In this document: positions 50,927 through 59,463 of the stretch, in pieces
How positions within the stretch are numbered: position 1 is the first letter of the stretch
How the letters are laid out: each line of letters opens with the position of its first letter
Source of the DNA: Micavibrio sp. UBA6212
GTDB lineage: Bacteria; Pseudomonadota; Alphaproteobacteria; Micavibrionales; Micavibrionaceae
DNA: 64,000 nt
Assembly (NCBI GenBank): GCA_002421905.1
Contig: DISK01000006.1
Span: forward strand, 127,023-191,022
Direction: 5' to 3'
Translations under genes and position numbers: made by a program
The notes under the pieces: model-generated
Databases searched by the model: none
What the model was told of the DNA's origin: nothing
Seen by the model: only the letters and a program-made list of their open reading frames with translations

Positions 50927-51981
50927 TTGGAAGTCTTCATTCGTTCCACGAGTTTTTTCAACGGATCAGAGGTAGCTCGGCGCGTGACCAGAACGGCATC
51001 AGGGGTGTCGATCACCACAATATCCTCAAGTCCAGCACAAGCAACTAGTCGCCCAGAGTTGGCTCTCACCAGACATCCGTGGCTGTCTTCTAAAATGGCA
51101 TGACCCTGTACGACGTTCTGATCTGCCGTTTTCTGAGAAATATCCCAGATACTTCCCCATGTACCGACATCCGACCATGCCATATCACATGGCACAACGG
51201 TCACATCTGCTGATTTTTCCATGATTGACTTATCAAAAGGAGACTTTGGCACCTGATTATAAAGCGCAGCGTCAGGAACTTTGTTTTCTCCAGCCCCTAC
51301 GGCTTGTTTGACCTGATCGAAAACTTCGCCTGCAAGATTGGTAAAGGCATTCAAAACGGTAGAGGTCTGGAACAAGAACATACCACTGTTCCACAAATAC
51401 TGGCCATCATTCAGGAAAGATATAGCAGTAGCAACATCAGGTTTTTCAACGAATTGTTCGACTGGTAGAGCCTCTCCCGCCACAGGTTGGTTACATTTGA
51501 TATATCCATATCCTGTCTCAGGACGGGTTGGCGTAATGCCAAAGGTCACTAGTTTTCCCTGAAGGGCGGATTGCGCCGCAGCTTGTAAGGCGTCCTCCAG
51601 AACATATTCTTTGCCGATATAATGGTCAGACGGCAAAACCCATATTAAACACTCTTCGCCGAATTCCCGACTACAGTAAAGGGCGGCAAGTGCAACTGCC
51701 GCCGCCGTGTTTCTGGCCGAAGGTTCACGCAGGATATGCAGGCCAGCATCAGGATCAAGCTGACGGATATTTTGCAGAACGAGATCGGCAAGGTCATCAA
51801 GGCACACGCACACAACATCGCGGGTTGTCACATGTGCAACACGCGTGGCTCTGGAAATTGTGTTTTGTAACAAGGACTGATCATTGATTAGGTTTAGGAA
51901 TTGCTTGGGCAGCGTCTCTTGGCTTTCCGGCCAGAGTCTGGTTCCTGATCCACCACATAAAATGACCGGGATAATTTTCAT
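50923..51981 (-). CDS. Mannose-1-phosphate guanylyltransferase, single-domain
   Basis: 352 residues from ATG 51981. The nucleotidyltransferase domain has PVILCGGSGTRLWPESQETL with PKQFL, WVLPSDHYI, GYGYIK, VEQFVEKPD and YLWNSGMFLF. It makes GDP-mannose from mannose-1-P. Many relatives (XanB, AlgA, CpsB) carry a C-terminal phosphomannose isomerase cupin; here it is absent, and a separate cupin of that type lies at 57800-58471. It starts the leftward unit with the flippase and GumK-like genes. Confidence 0.92.
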   Translation of the reverse strand: MKIIPVILCGGSGTRLWPESQETLPKQFLNLINDQSLLQNTISRATRVAHVTTRDVVCVCLDDLADLVLQNIRQLDPDAGLHILREPSARNTAAAVALAALYCSREFGEECLIWVLPSDHYIGKEYVLEDALQAAAQSALQGKLVTFGITPTRPETGYGYIKCNQPVAGEALPVEQFVEKPDVATAISFLNDGQYLWNSGMFLFQTSTVLNAFTNLAGEVFDQVKQAVGAGENKVPDAALYNQVPKSPFDKSIMEKSADVTVVPCDMAWSDVGTWGSIWDISQKTADQNVVQGHAILEDSHGCLVRANSGRLVACAGLEDIVVIDTPDAVLVTRRATSDPLKKLVERMKTSK

Positions 51982-52226
51982 AAATAATTCCTTATTCCTT
52001 TTAAGACCATGAAATGAACTCGCCTGATAGCTACGGGAATAGGGATAAAAAAACAAGAAGTTTTGTTTTAAGCCAGTTCGGGAAATCAGGAATGGGGCCT
52101 ATATTATCCATAATAATAAATTCACTCAGAATAAGATTGCGTATCTACTTGACTCAAGAGCAAAAATTCCCGCATAACCCTGTGATAAAATACACTTTTT
52201 ACGAACCAGAGCCTCGAGGCATAGCC
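51982..52226. promoter_or_regulatory. Divergent promoter region with CTTGANTCAAG copy C
   Basis: About 245 bases between the leftward GDP-mannose gene and the rightward GumC-like gene. CTTGACTCAAG lies at 52148-52158, about 70 bases before the rightward start, in the same ACTTGACTCAAG context as copy B. TTGACT inside it could be a -35 element. The minus-strand promoter was not identified. Open frame continues upstream of 52227 but without family similarity. Confidence 0.55.
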
Positions 52227-54263
52227 ATGTCATCTCAATACATTCAACCTGACCAGATCAACGAATTTGATATTCGAGAGATCGTGTTGACTCTTTGGCG
52301 TCACCGCTTGCTCATCATCATCATTACTTGCTCCACATTTTTGGTGGCACTTGCGTTTATTTTGACGCGCCCCGTATATTACAAAGCCACTGCGAGCATC
52401 ATGGTGGAAAAAGGGGAACTGAACTTGCCTGACTTCGCGGAAGTGAAAGGCGGAGAGCAGTTTGGTAACTTTACCGTCCAAACGGAAGTCAAGGTTCTGA
52501 CCTCCTCCGATCTGGCCCTTAGAACAATCGACGTTGCAAAATACGGAGAAAAACTTGGCAGGGTGGATATGGAACCACAAGCCCTTTTAGGAGCTTTTGC
52601 TGGTGCCTTGTCTGTTTCCGCCCAAGGGTCTTCAAAAATTATTGATGTAACCTTCCAGTCGGCTAACGCACAGGATGCCGCCCTGATTGCCAACACCCAT
52701 GTCGAACAATATCAGAATCTCCAGATTGAAAATAAACAAAAGGAGGTAAATAATCTTTCAGAATGGTTCCACGGTAAAGTAAGTGATCTGAAAGATGATG
52801 TGGTTGAGAAATCCCAAGCGGTCGAAGCCTACCGCGCCAAGGAAAATCTGGCTATTGGCAAAGGTTCGGAAGAAATCTTCCTACAAGAAATTTCTGATTT
52901 ATCAGCCCAACTGACTCCTATTCAGGTCAGAAGATTTGATGTTGAGTCAAAAATACAGGCTCTTGAAATTGCGATGAAAGAAGGAGTGGTTGATAATATT
53001 GTTACCCTGACTTCCTCGCCGAATATAGTATCTTTGAAGCAGCAAGAAGCCGAGGCAAAGTTGCAAGTACAAGAGCTTAGATCCCGATATGGATCAAAGA
53101 ATCCGAAATTGATGGCGGCACAAAATGCCTTGGCGCAAGCACGTCAATCCATCTCAACGGAAATTGAAAAGCAGCTGGAGACTTTGAGAGCTGAAAAAGC
53201 GGCATTTGATGCACAAGAAGAGCTTCTGGCCAAACGTCTGGAAGAAATCAAATATACCACTGCGGCGCAACGGGAAAAACTCATTCACCTAAAAACCCTG
53301 ATGGTGGAGCGTGACGCCAGCCAGAAACAACTGGATAGTTTCCTTGCGAACTATGAAAGTCTTCAATCTCAGATCAATTTTGCACAGCCTGATGCGTCTG
53401 TTATCTCGAAAGCGATTGCGCCGGTTTGGCCATCCAACCCGTCAAAGGCACTCCTCGTTGTCGTAGCGGCTCTTTTATCAGGTGCATTGGCCTGTACAGT
53501 CGTATTTGCCATTGAAATGTTGCGCTCTGGTCTCCGGAACTATGAAGATATCCGGCGCATGGGCTTGAAGCCGATCGGCATTTTACCGGAATATTCCGAC
53601 CCGACTTCGGATTCCCTGATGGCGAGATCGAACCATCGGGAAGCCATTAAAAAGATTTATGTTGCGGCGTTTGCCGGAACAACACGAAAATCAATATTGT
53701 TCAGCTCGGCGTTACCACAGGAAGGTCGCACAACACTGGTCTATAATCTGGCGCATTATCTGGTGTCCCTGAACAAGAAAGTTCTGGTTATTGATGCCGA
53801 TTTTGTCAAACCGATGCTCACCCATCTTTGTAAGATAGAAGAAGGCCCGGGGTTAATGGAAGTTCTCAACGGCGTAACGAAAATTCAGGATGCTATTATT
53901 TCAACATCCATGGGCTTCTCGTTAATGCGCCGCGGAGATATGGTGAGGCTGTCTCCTGAAGGAATGGCATCCCATAATTTTGATGAAATGATCGACTTCC
54001 TGAAAGGGAGTTTCGATTACATCCTGATTGATTCCGGCCCTGTCCTGTCGCACTCGGAATCAGAAGTACTCTCGAAAAAAGTGGATGGCGTGATCATTGT
54101 AACCCACTGGATGAAAACATCGAAAAGGAATGTGCTGAATATGCTTGCAGCGTTACACGATATTTCGGCACCGGTTCTAGGGATTGTTCTGAACAATGTT
54201 GATCTGGATAGGTACAAAAAAGTAACATCTGGATCGGATTTCCTGATGGCGAGGGCCGGCTGA
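52227..54263 (+). CDS. GumC/Wzc-like chain-length protein with degenerate kinase domain
   Basis: 678 residues from ATG 52227, with GAGG seven bases upstream. Wzz domain: TM1 (~30-50), long periplasmic coiled coil (~165-385), and TM2 ~410-435 preceded by PVWPSNPSK. The cytoplasmic C-terminus (~480-678) has the BY-kinase fold with Walker A' VLVIDADFVKP and Walker B DYILIDSGPV. The Walker A loop reads ALPQEGRTT, with Arg for the usual Lys, and no tyrosine cluster ends the protein. It may therefore be non-catalytic, like GumC, while still binding nucleotide. It controls polymer length and links synthesis to export. Confidence 0.87.
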   Translation: MSSQYIQPDQINEFDIREIVLTLWRHRLLIIIITCSTFLVALAFILTRPVYYKATASIMVEKGELNLPDFAEVKGGEQFGNFTVQTEVKVLTSSDLALRTIDVAKYGEKLGRVDMEPQALLGAFAGALSVSAQGSSKIIDVTFQSANAQDAALIANTHVEQYQNLQIENKQKEVNNLSEWFHGKVSDLKDDVVEKSQAVEAYRAKENLAIGKGSEEIFLQEISDLSAQLTPIQVRRFDVESKIQALEIAMKEGVVDNIVTLTSSPNIVSLKQQEAEAKLQVQELRSRYGSKNPKLMAAQNALAQARQSISTEIEKQLETLRAEKAAFDAQEELLAKRLEEIKYTTAAQREKLIHLKTLMVERDASQKQLDSFLANYESLQSQINFAQPDASVISKAIAPVWPSNPSKALLVVVAALLSGALACTVVFAIEMLRSGLRNYEDIRRMGLKPIGILPEYSDPTSDSLMARSNHREAIKKIYVAAFAGTTRKSILFSSALPQEGRTTLVYNLAHYLVSLNKKVLVIDADFVKPMLTHLCKIEEGPGLMEVLNGVTKIQDAIISTSMGFSLMRRGDMVRLSPEGMASHNFDEMIDFLKGSFDYILIDSGPVLSHSESEVLSKKVDGVIIVTHWMKTSKRNVLNMLAALHDISAPVLGIVLNNVDLDRYKKVTSGSDFLMARAG

Positions 54264-54265
54264 TT

Positions 54266-54682
54266 TTGGAAAAGATATTTCATTGGGGCTTGATGGGACT
54301 TTGGATGGTTTGCCTGCTTTTTATGGCGGCGCTTTCCCTGATTCCTGACCTAATGAATACGGCGCATAACGAAGATAAAGCACTACATACTCTGGCGTAT
54401 GCGGTGATGGTGGCAGGCGCCATTGCGGTGATGCCTTCTTATCGGATAATATTTTTCTGCATGATCTTGCTATTTTGCCTTGGATGGGGAATCGAATATT
54501 TTCAATCCATCATCGGCGGCAGGACAGCCTCTTTGGATGATGGGCTAGCTAATTCCTTTGGAATGTTGATCGGGATCATATCAGGAGTTCTGATAAGGTC
54601 AGGCTCTAGAAGGCCTTCGATGATAAATCGGAATGGCCGGAACGCAGAAGAACAATCAGGATCGCATCATGGCTCCTATTAG
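54266..54682 (+). CDS. VanZ-like membrane protein
   Basis: 138 residues from TTG 54266 (an in-frame ATG lies at 54293). Four helices with the VanZ family pattern: ALSLIPDLMNTAHNEDKALH with TLAYAVM, then GWGIEYFQSIIGGRTASLDD followed by GLANSFGMLIGI. The conserved E-x-x-Q and D-D-x-x-A-N residues are present. VanZ-like proteins are frequent in exopolysaccharide and exosortase loci with no settled function. It follows the GumC-like gene by two bases. Confidence 0.8.
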   Translation: MEKIFHWGLMGLWMVCLLFMAALSLIPDLMNTAHNEDKALHTLAYAVMVAGAIAVMPSYRIIFFCMILLFCLGWGIEYFQSIIGGRTASLDDGLANSFGMLIGIISGVLIRSGSRRPSMINRNGRNAEEQSGSHHGSY

Positions 54683-55928
54683 AAAACATGAAACCTTTTT
54701 TGTGAATACGGGCATATTTCTTCTGACATTAATGTGCAGTTCAGCAATGGTCATACCCGTTCTGGCAATGGATTATAACGAAGAATATAAAAAGACCCTT
54801 CGAGAAGCGGGGGATACGAATCAATCACAGGGGATAAGGGCGGGAGGATTTTTATTTTTCCCCGCACTGGGCTTGAAGACTGAGTTTCTCGATAATGTGG
54901 ACAATGTACATCGCGATAAAACCAGTGATATTGTAACAACGGCCAATGGATCCTTGAGTGTCAAGTCGAACTGGAATCGTCATATGATGATGATTGGAAC
55001 CAACCAGACAAAAGAGAAATATAAAACGCGTCAGGATAGAGGGTACGTTGCAGGCAGCTATTTTGCCCAAGGGCGTTATGATATCACTGATCTGACAATG
55101 TTGAATGTATCCCTGTCTCATGGCAAACAGCACACGGCGCGAGGAACAGGGGAAGATGTTGATGTAACGAGCACAATTGATTATTGGGTCGATACATTGA
55201 ACGTAGAAATATCCCGTACGCTGAGTTATCTGCAAGGGTCTTTTTCTGTCCAGAAGGGCGTCTCTCGGATTCTGGATAAAGCCAATGTTTCTGGTTCTGA
55301 TTTCGAGAAAAAAGATATCCAATCTGTTGGGGGAACAATTTCATATCTTAGCTCGCCAGGAAATGCTTTGTATCTGCGCACCAATTATACGGATAACGAC
55401 TATAATTTGATTGATGGAACAAACAGAAAAACAGATCTTTGGAATACCACAACAGGTCTTAGCTTTAATACGGGAGGTCTGTATAGCGGAGACATTTTCG
55501 GAAGATGGCAACGCTACACGGATACGGCGCTGGGGAAAACCAATAGCAGTTTTTCTTTTGGAGGCTCTTTTCAGTGGAATATGACATATCTGACCAGCTT
55601 GCGTTATACATATGGGAAAACCTTTAGCGAAGGGGAATCCTCGGCCACAAATACGGCTCTTGTAACATCACAACAATTGGTTCTGACCGATAGCATTACA
55701 GAGCTGTGGAATGCCAAGCTGTCTTTGCAAAAGGATGATTATGATTATTCTGTTTCCGGTAATCCTGCCGAAAATACTCTGTATATCGGGAAATTGGAAA
55801 GCAGCTACAGCCTGACTGACTCAGTAGGGTTGAATTTCGGGGTATCCCATCAAAAGAAAGATACGGGTAATACTGATAATTCATACAATAGCAATACGGT
55901 CTATTTCTCACTAACCTATATTCCTTAA
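54669..55928 (+). CDS. Outer-membrane beta-barrel protein of the exopolysaccharide locus (BBP2_2-like)
   Basis: 419 residues from ATG 54669, overlapping the VanZ-like gene by 14 bases. A signal peptide (~1-34, MVIPVLAMD) precedes a long series of alternating, aromatic-rich beta strands (YLRTNYTDNDYN, SFSFGGSFQWNMTYLTSLRY, SVGLNFGVSHQKKD). The N-terminal FLFFPALGLKTEFLDNV element is shared with outer-membrane barrels encoded in alphaproteobacterial polysaccharide loci. It may serve as a surface export or anchoring porin for the polymer. Confidence 0.75.
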   Translation: MAPIRKHETFFVNTGIFLLTLMCSSAMVIPVLAMDYNEEYKKTLREAGDTNQSQGIRAGGFLFFPALGLKTEFLDNVDNVHRDKTSDIVTTANGSLSVKSNWNRHMMMIGTNQTKEKYKTRQDRGYVAGSYFAQGRYDITDLTMLNVSLSHGKQHTARGTGEDVDVTSTIDYWVDTLNVEISRTLSYLQGSFSVQKGVSRILDKANVSGSDFEKKDIQSVGGTISYLSSPGNALYLRTNYTDNDYNLIDGTNRKTDLWNTTTGLSFNTGGLYSGDIFGRWQRYTDTALGKTNSSFSFGGSFQWNMTYLTSLRYTYGKTFSEGESSATNTALVTSQQLVLTDSITELWNAKLSLQKDDYDYSVSGNPAENTLYIGKLESSYSLTDSVGLNFGVSHQKKDTGNTDNSYNSNTVYFSLTYIP

Positions 55929-56052
55929 CAGAATATTCATGGGGGAAACATGATGAGCGCTTGCAAAAATAGGCAATCGGCCCTATGTATGGGGGTAAGA
56001 ATTAAATCTTAAGTTCTAAATCTTAACATCTGTGATCTATATCGAGGTAGGC

Positions 56053-57786
56053 ATGTTGATCTCCCACCATATTATATTGGAAAAATCGTGGCGCATGGTC
56101 ACGGGATCTGCTCTGGTTCTCTCTTTGGTTCTAGGCGCAGGAACGGCCAAAGCACAATCTATTCCGGGATCTGCAGACGCATCGCGTGTTCCAGAGCATA
56201 TCGAACAGACCATGCCCCGCGCGACTGTCGAGGCTCCTGTAGAAATTGAAGGACAAGCACCATTTACTGCCCCTGAAGGCGCAGAAAAAATCACCTTCAC
56301 CCTGACCAATCTGGTTCTGGAAGGGCAGACAGTTTATGCTGCGTCCGACATCGAAAAAATTTATGCGGGGAAGATTGGAACTAAAGTCTCTTTGGCAGAG
56401 ATTTATTCAATTGCTGCACAACTGACCGCCAAATACCGTAATGATGGATATATCCTGACACAGGTTGTTGTTCCGCCACAAACTATTGCAGACGGAATGG
56501 TCAAACTCAGAATCGTCGAAGGAAAAATCAACAACATCCGTATCGAAGATAGAACCGGTGCTGCCTATGACGTCATAGGGATGTATGCAGAGCGTCTTAA
56601 AACCAAGAGTGTTCTGAACAATCAGGATCTGGAACGTGTCATGCTGTTGATCAACGATCTCCCTGGGGTCACAGCAAGGGGAATTTTGTCCCCCGCACAG
56701 GATGTGGTCGGGGCTTCGAATCTGACCGTGATTGTTGATCGCGATCCATTTGATGCACAAATCGGACTTGATAATTATGGAAGCCGGTATCTGGGACGTT
56801 GGGAAGCAACTGGAAATATATCCACCAATTCTCTGCTGGGGCTAAATGAATTGCTTTCGCTTAATCTTGCTTATGCTCCTTCAAATAAAGGGCTGGAGCC
56901 TGAATTGACATTCGGAGAAGCTCTGGCCCAATTTCCCGTTGGCCCTTATGGAACAAAGTTGATGGTCAAAGCAGGGGTCACTCAAACCTCTCCTGGGGCA
57001 AGTCTGGATCAATTCGATGTTAAAGGTCATGCGAAATATATCGGGGTAAACATTTTTCAACCCATTATCAGAACGCGCGACTTGAATCTCTCCTCATCTT
57101 TGGCATTTGATTCACGAGATACCAGAACAAAAAGTAATATCGATACCACGCGCAAGGATAGTTTAAGAATTGTTCGCCTTGGGTCTCATCTGGATTGGGT
57201 GGATACAGTGTTCAATGCGGCTGTTACAAACGTCAACGTCGAGTTTTCCCATGGCGTGTCATGGTTGGGAGCCAATGAAAAGGACGATCTGGATATGTCG
57301 CGTCCCGACGGTGACCCACAGTTTTATAAAGTAACATCCTCCTTCGTTCGTCTGGAGCGGATTGTGAATAATGTCGCGTTACAAACGTCATTGTCAGGCC
57401 AGATGTCAAATGGTCCTCTTTTATCAGCTGAAGAATATGGTGTTGGTGGAGTGTCCTTTGGACGAGGCTATGATCCATCCGAATTGGTTGGTGATGACGG
57501 GTTCGGGGCCTCTGTGGAATTGCAATGGAATCGCCCATACACTATTTCATGGATGACCGATTATACGGTTTATGGCTTCTATGATTTTGGCAGGGTCTGG
57601 AATGATGATGCCACGACATCTGATGGCAGTGCCGACAGTTTGGCGTCAATTGGTCTGGGAATAAGAACGACGATTGCCCCTGGAACCGACGCCGGCTTTA
57701 TGATAGCCAAGCCGTTGACCCATATGATTTCATCGGAAAATGATGATGACATTCGTCCGTTTTTTAATATCAACCATAAATTCTAA
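56053..57786 (+). CDS. Two-partner-secretion outer-membrane transporter (TpsB/ShlB-FhaC)
   Basis: 577 residues from ATG 56053, with GAGGTAGG upstream. A signal peptide (~1-35) is followed by a POTRA_2 domain (~75-155; FTLTNLVLEGQTVYAASDIE, QLTAKYRNDGYILTQVVVPP) and a second POTRA-like segment. A 16-strand barrel follows with GRGYDPSELVGDDG (the VRGY/F motif of the constriction loop) and a C-terminal Phe (INHKF). It exports TPS-domain proteins, most likely the exoprotein encoded at 32-36 kb, 20 kb away. Confidence 0.9.
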   Translation: MLISHHIILEKSWRMVTGSALVLSLVLGAGTAKAQSIPGSADASRVPEHIEQTMPRATVEAPVEIEGQAPFTAPEGAEKITFTLTNLVLEGQTVYAASDIEKIYAGKIGTKVSLAEIYSIAAQLTAKYRNDGYILTQVVVPPQTIADGMVKLRIVEGKINNIRIEDRTGAAYDVIGMYAERLKTKSVLNNQDLERVMLLINDLPGVTARGILSPAQDVVGASNLTVIVDRDPFDAQIGLDNYGSRYLGRWEATGNISTNSLLGLNELLSLNLAYAPSNKGLEPELTFGEALAQFPVGPYGTKLMVKAGVTQTSPGASLDQFDVKGHAKYIGVNIFQPIIRTRDLNLSSSLAFDSRDTRTKSNIDTTRKDSLRIVRLGSHLDWVDTVFNAAVTNVNVEFSHGVSWLGANEKDDLDMSRPDGDPQFYKVTSSFVRLERIVNNVALQTSLSGQMSNGPLLSAEEYGVGGVSFGRGYDPSELVGDDGFGASVELQWNRPYTISWMTDYTVYGFYDFGRVWNDDATTSDGSADSLASIGLGIRTTIAPGTDAGFMIAKPLTHMISSENDDDIRPFFNINHKF

Positions 57787-57799
57787 TGCCTAAAATAGA

Positions 57800-58471
57800 A
57801 TGCAAAAAATATTCAATATAGACTGGAATGACCATTATGATTTTGACAGCTTGGAGAATCAGGCGGAAATCAAAAAAATAGAATCCTATGAACCTGCCAA
57901 AGACCCTGATGCCTACGCAACAGGTGGTGGGGATGTTATCCCCTCTCCGTGGGGAGAAAACCAGTCTCTGGATGCCGGAACCTATGATGACGATTTTGAA
58001 TATAAAATTGATCCATCAGATGTGATTAACCCCCAAGAACTCAAAAAGATCAACCCGCATCCAAAAGAGTTCTGTGAGAAAAGACTGGTTGTTAATCCGG
58101 GAAATATGCTCTCGCTTCAGCGCCACAAAGCACGTCAGGAATATTGGGCTGTTCGTTCTGGAATTCTGACCGTCATTCTTGATGGGCAGGAATATGAAGT
58201 AGAACCCGGACAAGCGATCTTTATTCCTCAAGGCGGCGTGCATTGCATGAATAATATCGGGGATGAACCAGTCGAAGTGATCGAACTTCAAACCGGCATC
58301 ACACGAGAGAAAGACAATGTCCGACTGATAGATTTTTCAAACCGCCCGACCTATCCGCTGACCAGTGAAAATGAATTTGCCTCGGCCAAGCTCTATGCAA
58401 ATTTACAAAACCGGATTGCCCATAAATTTGGCACGCAAAATTTCGCGCATTCGTCCTTTTTGCCTGAATAG
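57800..58471 (+). CDS. Cupin protein resembling the mannose-6-phosphate isomerase type II domain
   Basis: 223 residues. The C-terminal ~120 (KEFCEKRLVVNPGNMLSLQR, HKARQEYWAVRSGILTVILD, IFIPQGGVHCMNNIGDEPVE) match the cupin that forms the isomerase half of XanB/AlgA-type bifunctional enzymes. The N-terminal ~90 residues are acidic and unrelated (DWNDHYDFDSLENQ). With the single-domain guanylyltransferase at 50923-51981 it could restore the isomerase function for GDP-mannose supply. It follows the TpsB gene by 13 bases. Confidence 0.78.
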   Translation: MQKIFNIDWNDHYDFDSLENQAEIKKIESYEPAKDPDAYATGGGDVIPSPWGENQSLDAGTYDDDFEYKIDPSDVINPQELKKINPHPKEFCEKRLVVNPGNMLSLQRHKARQEYWAVRSGILTVILDGQEYEVEPGQAIFIPQGGVHCMNNIGDEPVEVIELQTGITREKDNVRLIDFSNRPTYPLTSENEFASAKLYANLQNRIAHKFGTQNFAHSSFLPE

Positions 58472-58599
58472 CAACTATTTTCATAATTATAATATCAAAA
58501 AATAGTTTGACGGCTGGTTAGTCGAGGCGTAGCATTTCCAGAATATGCTTGTAACGATCATTGAATCATAAAAAAACAAGCAAAAGAACAGGGAATGAA

Positions 58600-59451
58600 A
58601 TGAAATCAATACGGAAAGCGTTTTTCGCTGCCGCGCTGTCATCTTTGGCAGTCGCCCAATCTTTCGCCCATGGCTTTTACGATGATCGTGTCGATGCTCC
58701 TGCCGATCAGGCGCCCTATAGCGGCATTAAACCTTTATTGCTTGAAGAAGGAAATTGTACTTTGCAATTCGGGGCATCTCGTCAAGTCGCAACAACCGCA
58801 GGTCATTGTGTTGAAATGATTATGCTGGGGGTAGAGTCGAGAGCAATCGTCAAAGATAATAAGGGCCAAACATACAGGGTAACGAAAATATATATCCCTA
58901 AACAATTTGATCCACGGGATACATCCAGCAAAATGTATTTTGACAAAGCCATACTGGTGCTGGATCGGCCTATGGACGGAGCTGTCAATCAGTTCAGAAT
59001 GCAGGCTATAAAGCCCGAAGATTTTGTCGATAAAAACAATCACCAACGATCAATAGACGTTGAGCAGGCAGGGTATCCATATACGATGAATGGCACGCTC
59101 TCATCCAATCCTGATTGTAAATTGTTTGATCCTCGCTTCAATAAGGAAAAAACAGCCTTTGTCTTAAGTCATGACTGCAAGATTATCCCCGGGGATAGTG
59201 GGTCGGCTGCTTGGGGGATTGGAACAAATGTCCAAAGGGCGATCGTCACATCATTGAATTTTGCAGTCCCTTTGACCCAAAGCTTTATCGATGCATATAA
59301 TAATATTGCTGCGAATATTGCGCGGGAAGAACAGGAAAAAAATTTCACCCCATATAGTTCGGGCATGATCAAAGTGGGGATGAAATCGGGAGATATGCCG
59401 AGAACAAGATCAACGCAACAGAATATCGAAATCTATCGCGTTGATATGTAG
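58600..59451 (+). CDS. Secreted trypsin-like serine endopeptidase
   Basis: 283 residues from ATG 58600 (CAGGGAA upstream). A signal peptide (1-23) is followed by a chymotrypsin-fold domain with the triad His69 (TTAGHC), Asp115 (MYFDKAILVLD) and Ser200 (IIPGDSGSAAW). Probable disulfides are Cys53-Cys70 and Cys173-Cys193. The form resembles the V8/Glu-endopeptidase-like group of small secreted proteases. It may process surface proteins such as the exoprotein, or prey and host proteins; this is inference from position. Confidence 0.85.
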   Translation: MKSIRKAFFAAALSSLAVAQSFAHGFYDDRVDAPADQAPYSGIKPLLLEEGNCTLQFGASRQVATTAGHCVEMIMLGVESRAIVKDNKGQTYRVTKIYIPKQFDPRDTSSKMYFDKAILVLDRPMDGAVNQFRMQAIKPEDFVDKNNHQRSIDVEQAGYPYTMNGTLSSNPDCKLFDPRFNKEKTAFVLSHDCKIIPGDSGSAAWGIGTNVQRAIVTSLNFAVPLTQSFIDAYNNIAANIAREEQEKNFTPYSSGMIKVGMKSGDMPRTRSTQQNIEIYRVDM

Positions 59452-59463
59452 CTCGGTATGCCT

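Noticed and set aside
52014..52226. Upstream extension of the GumC-like protein by 71 residues
   Set aside because: No family similarity in the extension; ATG 52227 has a good GAGG site and the family N-terminus follows directly.
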